NCBI GenBank assembly: GCA_020205615.1
Contig: CM035170.1
Location: forward strand, 38,166,143 to 38,230,142
Reading direction: 5' to 3'
Source: Panax quinquefolius
Lineage: Eukaryota > Streptophyta > Magnoliopsida > Apiales > Araliaceae
DNA: 64,000 nt
The position numbers were made by a program, and so were the translations under genes. Shown here in pieces: positions 10,227 to 22,330 of this stretch (positions are counted from its first letter, which is position 1; the number at the start of each line of letters is the position of its first letter). The notes under the pieces were generated by a model. That model made no database searches. It was not told where the DNA came from and was given only the letters and a program-made list of their open reading frames with translations.

Positions 10227-11594
10227 GATTTGGCCATTGTCCAAAATGTCATTAATTTTGTATGCAAAATGACCATAATGCCCTTTGTTGCATTATTGGA
10301 AATAATTGGTGAATCTGCAATAATTGAGTTGTTGAACCACTCTACCAACTCCATGTGACTCAAATAATAGCCAATCAGCTGAAATTTTGCAAGATCATAG
10401 CAACATGTCATCAAATAAATAGATTAAGAAAGAGAAAGTGGTCACTTTAACTTTCATTTTCTCCCAAGACATTCTATCTCTATATTTCGAAATCTAGAGT
10501 GAGAGAGAGTGAAAAGTTTAGCCAAGTTCAGTTTATAGCTTTCCAAAAATAGATAAAGGGTCAAAAAATCAAAGATCATGGCATCAAAGGTATAAAACCT
10601 AAAATTTTGAAAATCAATGATCTTATGTTTAATGTTGTTATTTGTTGGTTATAAATGTGTTAGAGGGTGTATTTGAGTGATATGGGTTGATAGATCATGG
10701 ATCTATAACATCTAGAGGCACGAAAATCAAGTTTTTAAAACTGGTCAAGAACCCTAATTTTGTTGTCTGACAAGCCAATGTCAGGGCTCTTAGATTCTTG
10801 TGTGTTAAGCGTTATGTGTGTTTAAAGTTATATATCTGTAATATGTCATGTGGGCTATGATCTGAAACTTAAAACACGACCAGATCATGAATATACTGAG
10901 AGATACGAGCAGTCAAACCTCGTTGACCGTTCACGGAAATGAAATTCTGGGCAGTCCAGAATTCCAGAAGTCCTCTGACAAGATATTTCAGGCGCTAGAT
11001 CTTGCTATGTTTAAGTTTTTATGTGCTTTTGTTGGTTGTATCTGGTAGACTGACATGCAGGCTATACCTCCAAACCATTAGATCCCTCAGATCTTGCTCA
11101 GAATCAAATTTATTGGTGGTCAAACCACCGTTGACCAAACTGCTCAAGAACATTTCTGGGTTTCCCAGAAATGTTCAAGAACAGTTGTTGTGGCCTAGTT
11201 TGACCGACCTAGATTTTACTGTTTTGATGTTGTTAAGTTGATCTAGTGATTGTTTGTTGTACCTTGACATAACGACTATAGCGTTGAACCTTAACATCAC
11301 ATGAAACATGACTGGAACATGTATAAAATTAAGTCACAAGGTGGACGCTCGAACCTGTCTGGGTTTCTGGGTAACCCAGAAAACCCAGCAGGCCTCTGAT
11401 AGTAACTTTTCGAGCTTGGATATTGCAAATTAGTGATGTTATGGCTATGTAACTTGTTCATAATTGTAGTGTTACACTCATACTATAATTATAAAAGTTA
11501 AAACTAGTCCAAAAACCTTGTGATCACCGATCTAGCACTGGTCAAACCAAGCCCCTCAAAGTCTGACATGAGTTTCTGGGTTTACTGAAGAACA

Positions 11595-11645
11595 GCCTAA
11601 GAAAACTATTAGCGACGGATTCGTCGCCAAAAGGCTCTATAGCGA
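11595..11645. repeat. CACTA-terminus-like scrap in the C 5' LTR
   Basis: CTAAGAAAACTATTAGCGAC followed by GGATTCGTCGCC and a second AGCGACA resembles a degenerate CACTACAAGAAAA terminus with subterminal GCGAC hairpins. It is present at the matching place in the other C LTR (about 63915-63965), so it was acquired before this insertion. Confidence 0.5.
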
Positions 11646-13356
11646 CATTTAATTTCGAAAAATAATTATTTTAATTAAATAAATAGAAATAAATAGTTTT
11701 TAATTATTAAAAATACATAATAAATTCTAAAAATTTATTTTAAAGTCTGAAAAATAGTTTTTAATTATTTAGAGTATATTTCATAAATATTTAATATTTT
11801 TGGAATATAAATGGTATTTAATTTATTTAATTGTAATATTAAATAAATTATTTGAAAATAATTTTAATACGTGAAAAATCATGAAAAATAATATTATGGT
11901 ATAAGAAAATATTTTAAGATATTTTCAGTGACTTTTAATATTTTGTGATGAATTTCACTAATTAATTAATATATATGATAATTAGTTTATTTAATAAATA
12001 TATTAAATAAATTATGGAAAAATAAATTAATGATTTATAAATCATATAAAAACGATTTAAGTATTATAAAAATATTTTAAGTTATAAAATATAACTTTTG
12101 ATATTTTGTCATGAAAATATTAACATTTTAATATTAATAGTAATTATTGGATAATGAATTTAATTATTTAAAAATCATATAAAGGTGATTTTAAAGTATT
12201 AAAATACTTTGATATATTATAAGTATATTATAATATTATCTCGATGATTTTTTAATATTTGATAATAAATAAATATTAATGATAAAAGAATTATGTGGTA
12301 TTTAATTCATTTAAATACTATATTAATAATGGAAAATTCATAATAAATAGTAATAATTATTTAAAAATTATTACGTGCTTATGAAAAATATTTTGACTAA
12401 TATTAAAATTATCTAAGATAATTTTTAACTGTTAAGTCAGAGTTTAATTGAACTTAGACTCGATAAAAGTCCGACTAGACCGTCGGGATGTTAGATTTGT
12501 GTCGGGTTCAACTCAAACTGCAAAAGTTTGACCTGATACCGAGTCTTATATGTGTTATAAACTGATAGGATTTTGTGTTATGTGTTTAGGTTATTCCATG
12601 TATATCTATATATATATATATATATAATAGTATTATATTGTGATGATATTATTCTAATATTGGAGATCTATATTACTAATATTTGGTCTTCGGATAAAGC
12701 GTTAAAAATTACGTAGCGGTAATCAACGGTTCAGGCAAGTTTGTTTTTACTTAACTCTGCTAAGAGTTGTTTCATTCGGATAAGCTTATGGTTAATCATT
12801 CTTTGGTTGCCATGAATTGTACTCTGTATATATTGCATGTATAAAGTCGTATGAAAGGTCGATCACCTTCATTACCGCTTGTTCCGGATATATTTGTTCA
12901 TGTATAATACTTGTTCAGTCATAAATTTGTTCCTGCTAGTTCACAATTATATTATTGAATTATAGCCAGCTTATTATTCAGACTCTTTCAATCATGATAT
13001 ATTGTTATATTATTGAACTTAAACTTGCTGGGCAATCCTTATGCTCACCCTTGCTATATCATGATAAAACATTGCAGATTAAGACGAACGCGTCAGATAC
13101 AAGGAAAGGTTAAAGACAGTTCCAGCTTAAAGTTAATGTGTACGATTAGATTTGTAATAATTGTATAATAATAATGTTATGTGTTAAATAAGTTATGATT
13201 TTTGTATAAGTTAAGGTTACTCGACCTTGGGGAATAGTGTGTAAAGTTATTGTATAAACAATTTATGTTTATATCTTCCGCAAATAGTTGTATAGTGATA
13301 GAATGATCGAACCGGATCCGCGGTGATTCGGGACCTCGAATTCGGGGGTCGTCACA

Positions 13357-13370
13357 GTTGGTATCAAAGT
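13357..13370 (+). promoter_or_regulatory. Primer-binding site of C (tRNA-iMet type)
   Basis: GTTGGTATCAAAG directly follows the LTR end. Plant initiator-Met tRNA sites usually read TGGTATCAGAGC, so this is a slightly diverged match. B2 has the nearly identical TTGGTATCAAAGC. Confidence 0.7.
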
Positions 13371-14721
13371 TTTTGGTTATGAAGCTTAGGTAGGAATACC
13401 TGAGACTAATGACCGCAATGGTTAGGATAAGTTCTAACTCAAATAGAGTTAGTTGGTCGGTAAGATTCAAAGACGAATCTCGGCGGGGTATAAGATACAG
13501 AGTTCCCTAACTCTAATAATAAAGTTGAACAGTAGTGGTGAATAGATAGAGTCTAAAAGACTAAAAGTACAATGATAGGAGATCGTAAAACAAAACGATC
13601 AAGATATAAAAATGAATCGTAATATATACGATGAGATCACTCCGTGATCGGATAAGGTTATAGTATGGAGAAAGATCTAGCGAAGGATTGAAAAGTTTAC
13701 AGCAAGATTGCTGGGTGTCAGTTGTACTATGAATTGGTACAAATTCAGGAAAGGATTATGAATATGTATTAAATGAAATTCATATGGAAAAGGGAGTTAA
13801 GATAATTATTGGGATGTATGTGTCGCGCTATCTGCTATATGCATGTTAAGAGGGTGATTCCTTTCTCATGTGTATAATGGATAGATGGGTTATAGGTAGA
13901 GACTATAAGGTTAAGTATGAGTTTTTAAAACTCATACGTATGTGACATTCTTGATTCATAGTTATATGAAATATTTATGAACCCCTCAGCGAATGGACGC
14001 CAAAGGTTTGACTAGGACAAGTTCTTAAACTCAGATGATTGTGGCAAGTAAATGAACTCATAAGTGTGGTTTGACGAACCGGGTATAGTTATGTGTAAAT
14101 GGAGTATTAAAGATTATAGGAACAGATACATTGTTAAGCAAATGATTATTAGTGAAGACATAAGTTTTCCAAAACTCCTAGCTATGCTAAACTTCAGAAT
14201 TTTGACATCATTCTAAATACACACTATATGCTTTTAAAAAAAATGTAGACTCGTAATCATTTTTGAAACGGTTTAAAGTATAGTTTATCCTACTTATTTC
14301 AGCTAGACGCAAATGATTTGAAATATCGAAATATCTTTTATTTATCACTCATGTACTATGTAACCTGGTGCAGAGATGATAAAAGTTAATAGAGTTGTAA
14401 ATGCAGGAATACTTGGTGCGAATTCGATCTGAAAATCATTATTCCACTATTGTATGATGTGTTATGACAAAGTCACTCGATGACAGCATCCTCAAATGGA
14501 CTGTTAATACAGTACGGCATTATTGCGTCATTCTCAAAAATATTTTCAATAAAATTTAATTTGCCAACGGGGTTTGGCTACACTTAAATAATTCGATTGA
14601 ATTGAATTATTGGTATGAGTCTACGCTATTCGATTCAGCTAGACTAATATTATGAAAAACTCTAAGTGTTCATTGAAAGAAATTTCCTGAACCAAATTAT
14701 TTTGGTGCGGAATCCAATAAG

Positions 14722-14726
14722 ACTGA
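14722..14726. repeat. Probable target-site duplication of B2 (left copy)
   Basis: ACTGA here against ACTAA at 61278-61282, four of five bases matching, directly flanking the B2 LTR ends. Confidence 0.55.
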
Positions 14727-15269
14727 TGTGACGCCCCCAAAATAGGTATACATCACCCATCTTGAGTCGCCAAATACATGGTACAAAATTCAAATACAGC
14801 TTAATTATACAACACGATGGTAAAATAATACGACTAAACATATCTCTGTGAGTTTTAATACAAATATTGTCATCTAGACAATATACAAACTCAATGGGGT
14901 CCTCATTACATTTATTGTCACACTATTTAACGTAATAGTGAGGACAACTAATACTATCATCCGTCCATCACCCCGCTTTCCCGACTCGTCCCGGCTATAT
15001 TCTCATTTCAAGAGAACAAAGAAAGAAAGGGTGAGCTCAACTAGCCCAAAGAAGAAATATTATGACTAAAATAATGCGAAATAAATTATCATTAGCCTTA
15101 AAAATATTGTTAAACTGATATAATATAACAAACATCAAGTTTAACTGCAGCAGAACAAGCAATCCATTAAAAGAGTCAAGTAGAGAATAAAATCTACTAT
15201 CTTCTATGATTTAAAAGGTTTTTCATAACTTTTATCACTGGGACTCAGCTTAATAAATAATCCACATCA

Positions 15270-15520
15270 TTGAATCACCCATACACTACGGCCAAGGATA
15301 TTCTTTAGTATCACGACCACAACTATCCATGCACTACGAGCCAAGAATATTTGTGTATTCAGTAATGGTCATGATCTTGCCAACAACTGTCCATCAATGC
15401 ACTTCGGGCCAATGAGGACTTTTACCACATCATTTGTAACATTATGGTCATGATTACACCGAATAATCTCTGGTCATAATCATACCAAGTCCATCTATGC
15501 ACTACAGGCCACAGATGACT
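15270..15520 (-). repeat. Sparse GGCCCGTAGTGCA motif repeats in the B2 3' LTR
   Basis: Variants of GCACTACGGGCCAA (plus-strand sense) occur near 15291, 15334, 15399 and 15500, with spacing of roughly 40-100 bp. The B2 5' LTR has the same set at 55610-55840. This is the low-copy form of the array in E and F. Confidence 0.7.
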
Positions 15521-15530
15521 TTAAAATAAA

Positions 15531-15535
15531 TAAAC
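15531..15535. repeat. Target-site duplication of the D block (left copy)
   Basis: TAAAC, repeated exactly at 48636-48640. The uninterrupted site can be seen in the B2 5' LTR, where GACTTTAAAAAATATAAAC runs straight into ATGGGGATG near 59629-59655. Confidence 0.9.
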
Positions 15536-17413
15536 TGTTAGGTTTGTAATATTCATGTGCGCAATCAAATTGCATAAAATTGTGCGGAAGCGTGTAAAAA
15601 TCAGAGTTTAAAAATTTTACAAACCATATACCCGGATCACCCTTTATGCATAATTATTAATTAAATGAAAAGATAAAGAATAAAATCATACCCTTGAAGA
15701 TCGAGCTTCCTCAGGTACAAGTTCACCTCCAAATCCTTTCGCGATCTCCTTGAATTCACCGGGTTTGGTTCCTTCCTTTGATCAACGTTAGCCACCCATG
15801 TGTTTGGCCTCTAGAGGTGATCCACCAAGGAAGAAAAAATTCAAGAAGATGGGGTGGTTGGCTAAACCCTAGTTTTCTATCTCTATAGAAAAGGTGTACT
15901 CTCCCAACAATTGGAATTATGTCGATGTTGAAAATCAACAACCCCATCACCCATAATAAGACTCCTCTTATTAATAGATGTGGGCAACCCACCTTTACAA
16001 TTAAGGAATTGGGTTTTATTTAATTAATTAAATTCTTTTAATTAATTAGGCTCCCTAATCTTATTAGGGATAATTAATTAAACTCTTTTAATTAATTTAA
16101 CCTCCTAATCTTATTAGGAATAAATGAGAGTACTTATATTAAATTAATCCTAAACTCTTTTAGAAATTAAAATAATAATAATTGTAATAATATTAATAAG
16201 ACTCCTCTTATTAATTTATATTTAATATTTCTAAAATATTAAATAATAAATATTAAGCTATTTAATTTATTCTATCACCATAGATTAAATTAAATATACA
16301 TAACATATTATTACGATTATGCCATTAACTTCTTAAATAATTATTCTTCCTTTTATGGTGTGACCCTTTAGGTTCTCCATATTAAACCTGGTTGTGAATA
16401 AATCAATTAGAACAATTCTAATCTTATTTAAATAAATAAATTAAACAATTAATTTATTTAAATAATATTTATTCTACAATAGGGATAAGCCTCCCTAGCG
16501 ATCAACGACTTTCCGATAATATAGATTTCAACATTAATCATAAAAGAACCTTTGAGTAAATAGTTACTGCATAATTCAATTCTTCCACCATACAATGTCC
16601 CAATTAAATATAAGACATGGAATTACTCACAAGTCTTATTTTATTTAATTATATGTATTTCGATCCTTAAATGCACAACTCCAAATAATGCAAATTAGAA
16701 ACTCCTTTCTAATTTCATTCTCACCTTGACCAAGGACTCTTTGGGTTGTCATTTATCGAATCACATAGGACATTTCTCTTCTTTATTAGAAGTGGTAGAT
16801 TCTTTATTGATCATACATTATCTCCATGTATAACTTATTATACCCAAGCATACCCTTTGATATACCCTAAGGGTCTTAAGGAATAAGTCAAAGTATAACT
16901 CATCATACACAAGATACTATGATGATCTCAAGTCCAAGGATTAGTTGTACTACTATCACTACAGAATTCCTATTGACGAGCAAATAAAACTCCATTAGGT
17001 ATTCCTTAGCGAGCCACGCTCAAAGTGAACTTATTCTCTAATAAGCACCTACATACTTGCTTTAGTGTCTCCACACAAATGATCACGAGATCAATCATCC
17101 TCATCCAATGAGCAAAGCAACGTATGTACCAATCTATCCGGATTCACTAATCCCCAATTTAGTAATCCAACGATTGGGAACTATTTTAGTTTTAAGCTTT
17201 CTAAGAATTTAGATCTCATTAGAATGATCATCATCATTATTCTAAAAGCATTGCTTAAAACTATGGGTTTATCACATATTATAAAAACAAGATCATGTAG
17301 ATAATTAAAAGTCTTTAATAAATTAATACTTTTTATTAATAAATGAATAAGATTGTTTACAAAGTATATGCTTTATCATCAAACATGATTGGCTTGTATG
17401 CATACTACTTTCA
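15536..17413 (-). mobile_element. D-left: 3' LTR of a Ty1/copia element
   Basis: 1,878 bp bounded by TG...CA on both strands (TGTTAGG at 15536; CA ending at 17413). It is almost the same as 46754-48635, apart from scattered small differences. It is followed on the plus strand by ATCTCCCACTTG, the complement of the copia-style polypurine tract CAAGTGGGAGAT. The element therefore runs on the minus strand. A 78-codon frame inside (15756-15992) is conserved in the other LTR but has no coding features that I recognise. Confidence 0.9.
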
Positions 17414-17980
17414 ATCTCCCACTTGCACTAAAGCCAATCGTCATGGTATCTTATACTCTTCTTCTCTAAGTGACGATTATCCTGTTTGTTGGATAAGCTT
17501 TAGTTAATGGATATGTAATGTTGTTCATGAGAGTCCACTATCTCTATAGTGATTTCCCATCTTTCAATGATTCTAATAATCAAATAAAATGCCACAACAC
17601 ATGTTTAGATTCAAGATGAGACTTAGGAATTATTCCTAGTTACAGAATGAACTTTTAATCCAAACAATCAACTTGCGACTTCATTTATAGCTATATACTT
17701 TGTCTTTATCACTAAACCAAAGAACTCTTTCTTTGTTTGGAACCTTTCCATTCTTCGCACTAATTGTCCCCAAGATAACGCTTTACCTTAAAGTGGATTT
17801 TCTCGTCATCTTGGTGCATCTCAAAAAACTTGAGTCATTAAGCCCTCTAGTTTTAATTTAGACCCACCATGAATATGATCACATCCTTAGTCTTTGTTAA
17901 GCTTTAAGATGTTTTCAACGACTCATAGTAAACTTCTCCACGAATATGACCGATCAACATCGTGTCTCGTATATTTCATT
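17414..17980 (-). pseudogene. D-left: polypurine tract and RNase H remnant
   Basis: Next to the LTR is the polypurine tract (17414-17425), preceded on the minus strand by a reading ending DDWL-stop, the usual end of copia pol. Further up, KKEFFGLVIKTKYIA and a VHS/IKKF-like stretch followed by LGIIPKSHL match the copia RNase H end in several frames. The RT core is not recognisable: only ~1 kb separates the LTR from integrase, where a full copia has over 2 kb, so RT is largely deleted. Confidence 0.65.
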
Positions 17981-18379
17981 GCATACATGATAATTACTCA
18001 TATGATCTCTCTTTTGGAGTCTTTGGGGACTATTAAGAGAGATACACTCCATAGCTCATCGACATGAGACATCTCTTGGAGTTTGCCATGCTAAACGACT
18101 TTAGCATCAAATGAATATACGTTCCTTGGGTTAAGTTGAGCATCCTTTTAAATCTATCTATATAGATTTATATCCCCAATTAAGATACTCTTCCAAATCA
18201 TTCATGGAGGATTGTTTAGACAACTTTATCTTTACTGATTGTAGCATTGGTATGTAATTCCTCATCCGTAGTATATTAACATATAATACTAGAAATTTTA
18301 CGACGCTCCCACTGACCCTTTTGTACACACTAGAAGTCTTACCTCATCGAATGTAACTCTGGATCATCATCTTCTATGA

Positions 18380-19000
18380 TGTGTACCTCATCATCATCAT
18401 CCATGATGAATCCATACCTCCCCAGGTATCTTTGGTACTATTCGGTTTATGATTGATTTGTGGTACAATAGGTCTATCTATAGGTTCCTCTTATTTGACT
18501 TATAGTGTTTTGTGGTTCTTGAACTCTTCAAGATCTATTATCCTCCCACTAGCCCCTTCAATGATAAACGCCTTTATCTTAGAAGGCAGCGTGTTTCGTA
18601 ACAAACACCTTTTGCTAAGTAGAATTATAGAACATATACCCTAAACTTACTTTAGGATGTCCCACAAATCGACACTTGTCAAATCTTGTCCCAAGCTTAT
18701 CCTTTTGAAACTTTTTCACATAAGTTGGAACCCCTTATCTTAACATACTTAAGATTAGGAATCCTCCCTGTCCATAACTTTTATGGAGTCTTGGGCCGGA
18801 TTTAGAGGTTACCTTTTTCGTAGATATGCAGCCATTTTTAGGACATTATCCCAGAAGGATACTGGAATGTTGGTAAAATCGTTATGGACCGCACCATGTC
18901 CAATAAGGTATGATTTTTTCATTCAGATACATCAATCAATTATTGCGTATCAGGATGTGTCCATTATGAGAAAACCATTTGAGATGATCTAGAAACTTAT
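18380..19000 (-). pseudogene. D-left: copia integrase remnant
   Basis: On the minus strand VSE-stop-KNHTLLDMVRS (about 18885-18930) corresponds to the copia integrase end of the DDE core. The catalytic Glu is kept but the following Arg codon is TGA. Downstream, 18608-18710 reads KLGTRFDKCRFVGHPK and GYMFYNST, the conserved segment after integrase. Several frames are used. D-right carries the same TGA, so that lesion predates the two copies. Confidence 0.75.
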
Positions 19001-19199
19001 TGCACAAGTATTTATTCCTTGATCTAATCAAAGAATCTTAATACTTTGCCAATTTGTTTCACTCCTGAATTCTTTGAACCTTTTCATATAATTCACACTT
19101 GTATTTCAACAAATACATACATTCAACTCTTTGAATGATCATCTCCTTTTCTTATACTAGTTTGTTCAATTTGCAAAATTATTTTCATGTAAGTCAAGT

Positions 19200-19560
19200 A
19201 TACAAAATTTATTAAGTAATATTCCGATTCTATACAAAAACATTATTATTATAAATAGAACAACAATTGTTCTTAATTATAATACCAAAGTTTTCATTGT
19301 CCAACAATAAAATGGAAATAATATTTTTAACAAGAACTGGAATACAATAACAACTTATTGACTTAATAGATTTGCCCATAGGCATTGTTAAACTATAAGT
19401 TTCTATGGCTAATGTTGCAACCTTTGCTTCATTTTCCACACATAGGATTACTTATATTTGTTTAGCTTTCTACTGCATTTGGTCCTTTCATAAATCTATA
19501 TTTATGATAACCAAAGTCGGTATCCAATACCCAAGTAGAACCTTGACTTAAAGAAAATTT
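19200..19560 (-). pseudogene. D-left: copia protease remnant
   Basis: The minus strand reads STWVLDTDFGYHKY near 19508-19545, where copia proteases have STWVLDTGCGYH. The catalytic D-T-G has thus become D-T-D, also in D-right. The open stretch 19230-19439 (KVATLAIETYSLTMPMG, NIISILLLD, IIIKNNCCSIYNN) matches the segment that follows copia protease. Confidence 0.75.
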
Positions 19561-19645
19561 ATTTCAATCGTGAACAAAAGCGTCAGATTATGAACCAAAC
19601 TTCACTAAGCTTCTTTGGTTAGCCTTTGCAAGATGCTTCTCGCAG

Positions 19646-19682
19646 TTTCTTTCCAGTGTCCAGGCTTATTGCAGTAGAAGCA
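19646..19682 (-). pseudogene. D-left: gag zinc knuckle
   Basis: The minus strand reads CFYCNKPGHWKE, the CX2CX4H start of a CCHC zinc knuckle. The frame is lost before the final Cys. It lies between gag and protease, as expected in copia elements. Confidence 0.75.
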
Positions 19683-19689
19683 AACTCAT

Positions 19690-20335
19690 TTGCTATCCGT
19701 ATCAGTTTTGCTCTTATTATCCTTTGTTTACGCCTTTCTATTTACCTTCTTTGAATCGTTCTTCTTTTCAGAAGATCCTTTGGCCCCTACCAGTAAGACA
19801 TGGTCTTTCTTGGTTGGAAAGTGACTCTCAACATTTTTCAACATGATAAGCAAATCAGCAAGGCTGATATCTAGCTTGTCCATATGAAAAATTCACAACA
19901 ATTGTGAAAGGAGTCCGGGAGTGAGTGCAAGATCAAATCTTAGCTCAACTCTCCATCCATGACAAAACCTGTTATCCTAATTGATTAATCAAATTGATTA
20001 TGTTAAGAACTTTTTGTCGCATCTTATAGTGCCATTGGCCATTCTAGATCGGAAGAGCTCCTTAGATATCCGATATCTATCGGTCCTACTTTCTTCGCCA
20101 TCAACTACTTGATGTGCGGGAATATAATAAGAGCATCCATAGTTTCATCGTGACGCGAAGCTCATTACTCGTGGATGCGAGCATGATGCGATTGAGCCAA
20201 TGTGCATCATCTTGCCACTTTCTAAAAGTAGCAATCTCTTCCTCGGAGGCATTATCGCAACCATTGCGAGGGATAGGCGTATTAAGGACATAAGATAGCT
20301 TTTCAACTATTAGAACTATTCTCAAATTCCTTAAC
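19690..20335 (-). pseudogene. D-left: copia gag remnant (UBN2-type)
   Basis: The open stretch 20101-20325 reads EKLSYVLNTPIP, EEEIATFRKWQDDAHWL and MLASTSNELRVTMK. This is the conserved copia gag block (LDxxxPxP...W...MLASMSxEL) near the start of the polyprotein. The frame then breaks before the zinc knuckle. A gag start codon is not clear. Confidence 0.8.
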
Positions 20336-20612
20336 CAATCCGCTTAATTCTTTACGGTTAATTTAGCATCTAATATGCTTCCCGCATGATGATAGTAATT
20401 TTGACATTGTAAAATTCAGTAAAAATGAATTTGTAATTAACAACATTTTAACATACATTCTTTTATTAATTACCAAAATAAATTAGGTCTTGTTTTTTAA
20501 ATTGGTATCTCCCACTATTTTCTTCAAACTATATTACCTCACTTATATAGTTCGCAAAAATCTAATTAAAGATTTGCTAGTGAGAATAAGGATCCCATTT
20601 CAAATGTATATA

Positions 20613-20909
20613 GCCTTGTGGTGACACAACAAACTATATATAAATAAATAGGTAGACAACTTTTGTCAATTACATCAACTATGCAACTCCTTGTATTTTG
20701 CCTCTTAGATTATTTTGATCAAGTGGTGGCACATCCGAATCAAAATTATCCAAGTTAAGTCCGACCTAGCACTCCATATATTCAAAAAGAAAATATCATC
20801 CTTGTGGTGACACAACAAAACAATATTGTTCAATTTTCTTTATAAGCATCAAATGTGATAAATTAACATCTTAAATACTTAATACTTGCCTTGTGGTGAC
20901 ACAACAAAC
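20613..20909. repeat. Triple CTTGTGGTGACACAACAAA motif in the D leader (D-left)
   Basis: Near-identical 20-mers at 20613-20634, 20800-20820 and 20888-20909, spaced about 188 and 88 bp. They are preserved in D-right at 44459, 44648 and 44737. Each contains a small GTGGTGACAC core. Function unknown. Confidence 0.8.
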
Positions 20910-21189
20910 TCATATTAAATATTTAATACTCTATTAATTTTATCATGCTAGAAGGCGACGTTCGATATTCCAAATATCTTTGAACGCTTAGGACTTAATA
21001 TAAAAAATTGAGGGGTTTGTTGTTAATTTGTCTCATCTTGTTTAGCACGCATGCACATATATATTTAAAATACGCATCATATTAATGAACATGCGAAGCA
21101 TGTTTGCATAATATATAATATATATAGTATAAGCATGCACATATAGAATACTATATTCTACCCGGATTGATTATGGACTTTTATTCTAG

Positions 21190-21220
21190 TTTGGTTCACT
21201 TGAGCCACTAAGTGAACCAA
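21190..21220. repeat. Hairpin in the D leader (D-left)
   Basis: Arms TTTGGTTCACTT and AAGTGAACCAAA around an 8-base loop; repeated in D-right near 45038-45070. It could be a structured RNA element in the genomic transcript (inference). Confidence 0.7.
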
Positions 21221-21674
21221 AAGGTCAAACCCTAGGGGTGCAAGAAATAATATTTAAATATAACTATTACATTTAAACCCTGACTCTATTACAAATCTGG
21301 TCTTGGCGCTCCTTGTTCCTTGATCTCCAATTCTTCAAAATAATTCTAACTATTCCTATTACAAAACTATTTAAAATAAATAGAAACCTTGATCAACAAA
21401 TATCGAGGGAAGTACATAGGAGGAATAGAATTTACATTAAGAAAAATTAGAGAAGGCGAGTGCATGCAGACCCCATTTAATAAAACCCATACATTCATGC
21501 ATCCAACTAAAATAAAATCCAATCGCATTGGTCAATAGTCCATAATCAATCCCATTTATTATCATACACATCACCATATGCATCAATAAATAACATTCAT
21601 CTCATGAATAATAAACATTTAATATATATATATATTGATATCATTTAATGGGCAAATTTAGTTAGTATAAAATC

Positions 21675-22330
21675 TAATTTTGAATCAAAATAAACTCCTT
21701 TATTTTAATCCAAATTTAAATCAAAATAAAACTATTTTATTTTAATTTATCCTATTTTAAATAAAATAAACTATTTTATTTTAATCAAAATCTTTAATCA
21801 AAATAAACTCGTTTATTTTAATTAATTATGGAATCTAATTCCATGTATATAAAAAATCTTTAATTAAAATAAACTCTTTTATTTTAATTAATTATGGAAT
21901 CCAATTCCATATAAAAAAATTTATTAAAGGAAACACGGATATTCTTTCCCTATTCACAAATAAACTCCTTTATTTTGAATAATATGAAATCTATTTCATA
22001 TCTAAATAAACTCTTTTATTTAAGGAAACATGGATTCTCTTTCCTATTCACAAATAAACTCTTTTATTTTGAATAATATGAAATCTTATTTCATATCTAA
22101 ACAAACTCCTTTATTTAAGGAAAGATGGATTTACTTCCCTATTCACAAATAAACTCCTTTATTTTAGGAAAAATAAAATCCAATTTCAACTCCAATTAGT
22201 TATTATGGAATCCAATTCCAACTCTAATTAGTTAGCATGAAATTCTAATTTTAAAATTAAAATAAATCTTTTATTTTAATATTAAAATAAACCTTTTATT
22301 TTAAGATTAAAATAAACCTTTTATTTTAAT
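21675..22330. repeat. Array of AAATAAACTCTTTTATTT palindromic units (D-left)
   Basis: More than fifteen units of the form AAAATAAACTCCTTTATTTT, each itself an inverted repeat, alternate with TTATGGAATC(C/T)AATTCCAT and AATATGAAATC..TTTCATAT hairpins. The D-right copy is at 45535-46190. Confidence 0.8.

Larger units (their letters stand above)
9297..13356 (+). mobile_element. C: 5' LTR of a non-autonomous Ty3-type element with ~4-kb LTRs
   Basis: Starts TGACAACCC at 9297 in the B1R LTR and ends GGGGTCGTCACA at 13356, immediately followed by a primer-binding site. The same sequence begins again at 61584 after a purine-rich tract, which proves it is an LTR. It holds many AAACCCTAA motifs, very AT-rich blocks (11640-12450), a (TA)n run near 12605 and an embedded CACTA-like scrap near 11600. 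A possible promoter is near 10410-10520. No coding frame of note is present. Confidence 0.85.
13357..14726 (+). mobile_element. C: internal region, left part (non-coding)
   Basis: 1.37 kb after the PBS with stops in all frames and no recognisable gag or pol motif. It is interrupted at 14726 by B2. The bases ACTGA at 14722-14726 nearly match ACTAA at 61278-61282 on the far side of B2. With the 306-bp right part, the whole internal region is only ~1.7 kb, so C must depend on another element's proteins. Confidence 0.75.
14727..15535 (-). mobile_element. B2: 3' LTR, distal part (split by D)
   Basis: On the minus strand this is the 3' end of the LTR, ending ...GGGGGCGTCACA at 14727. It matches the equivalent part of the B2 5' LTR at 55062-55838 closely but with many small differences. 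At 15535 the copia block D is inserted, and the LTR resumes at 48636. It contains four or more variants of the GCACTACGGGCCAA motif (15280-15515) that elsewhere becomes a minisatellite. Confidence 0.9.

Noticed and set aside
15756..15992. A 78-codon frame in the D LTR, conserved at 46974-47213.
   Set aside because: Both copies are LTR pairs from one insertion, so similarity needs no selection. No domain or start context supports coding.
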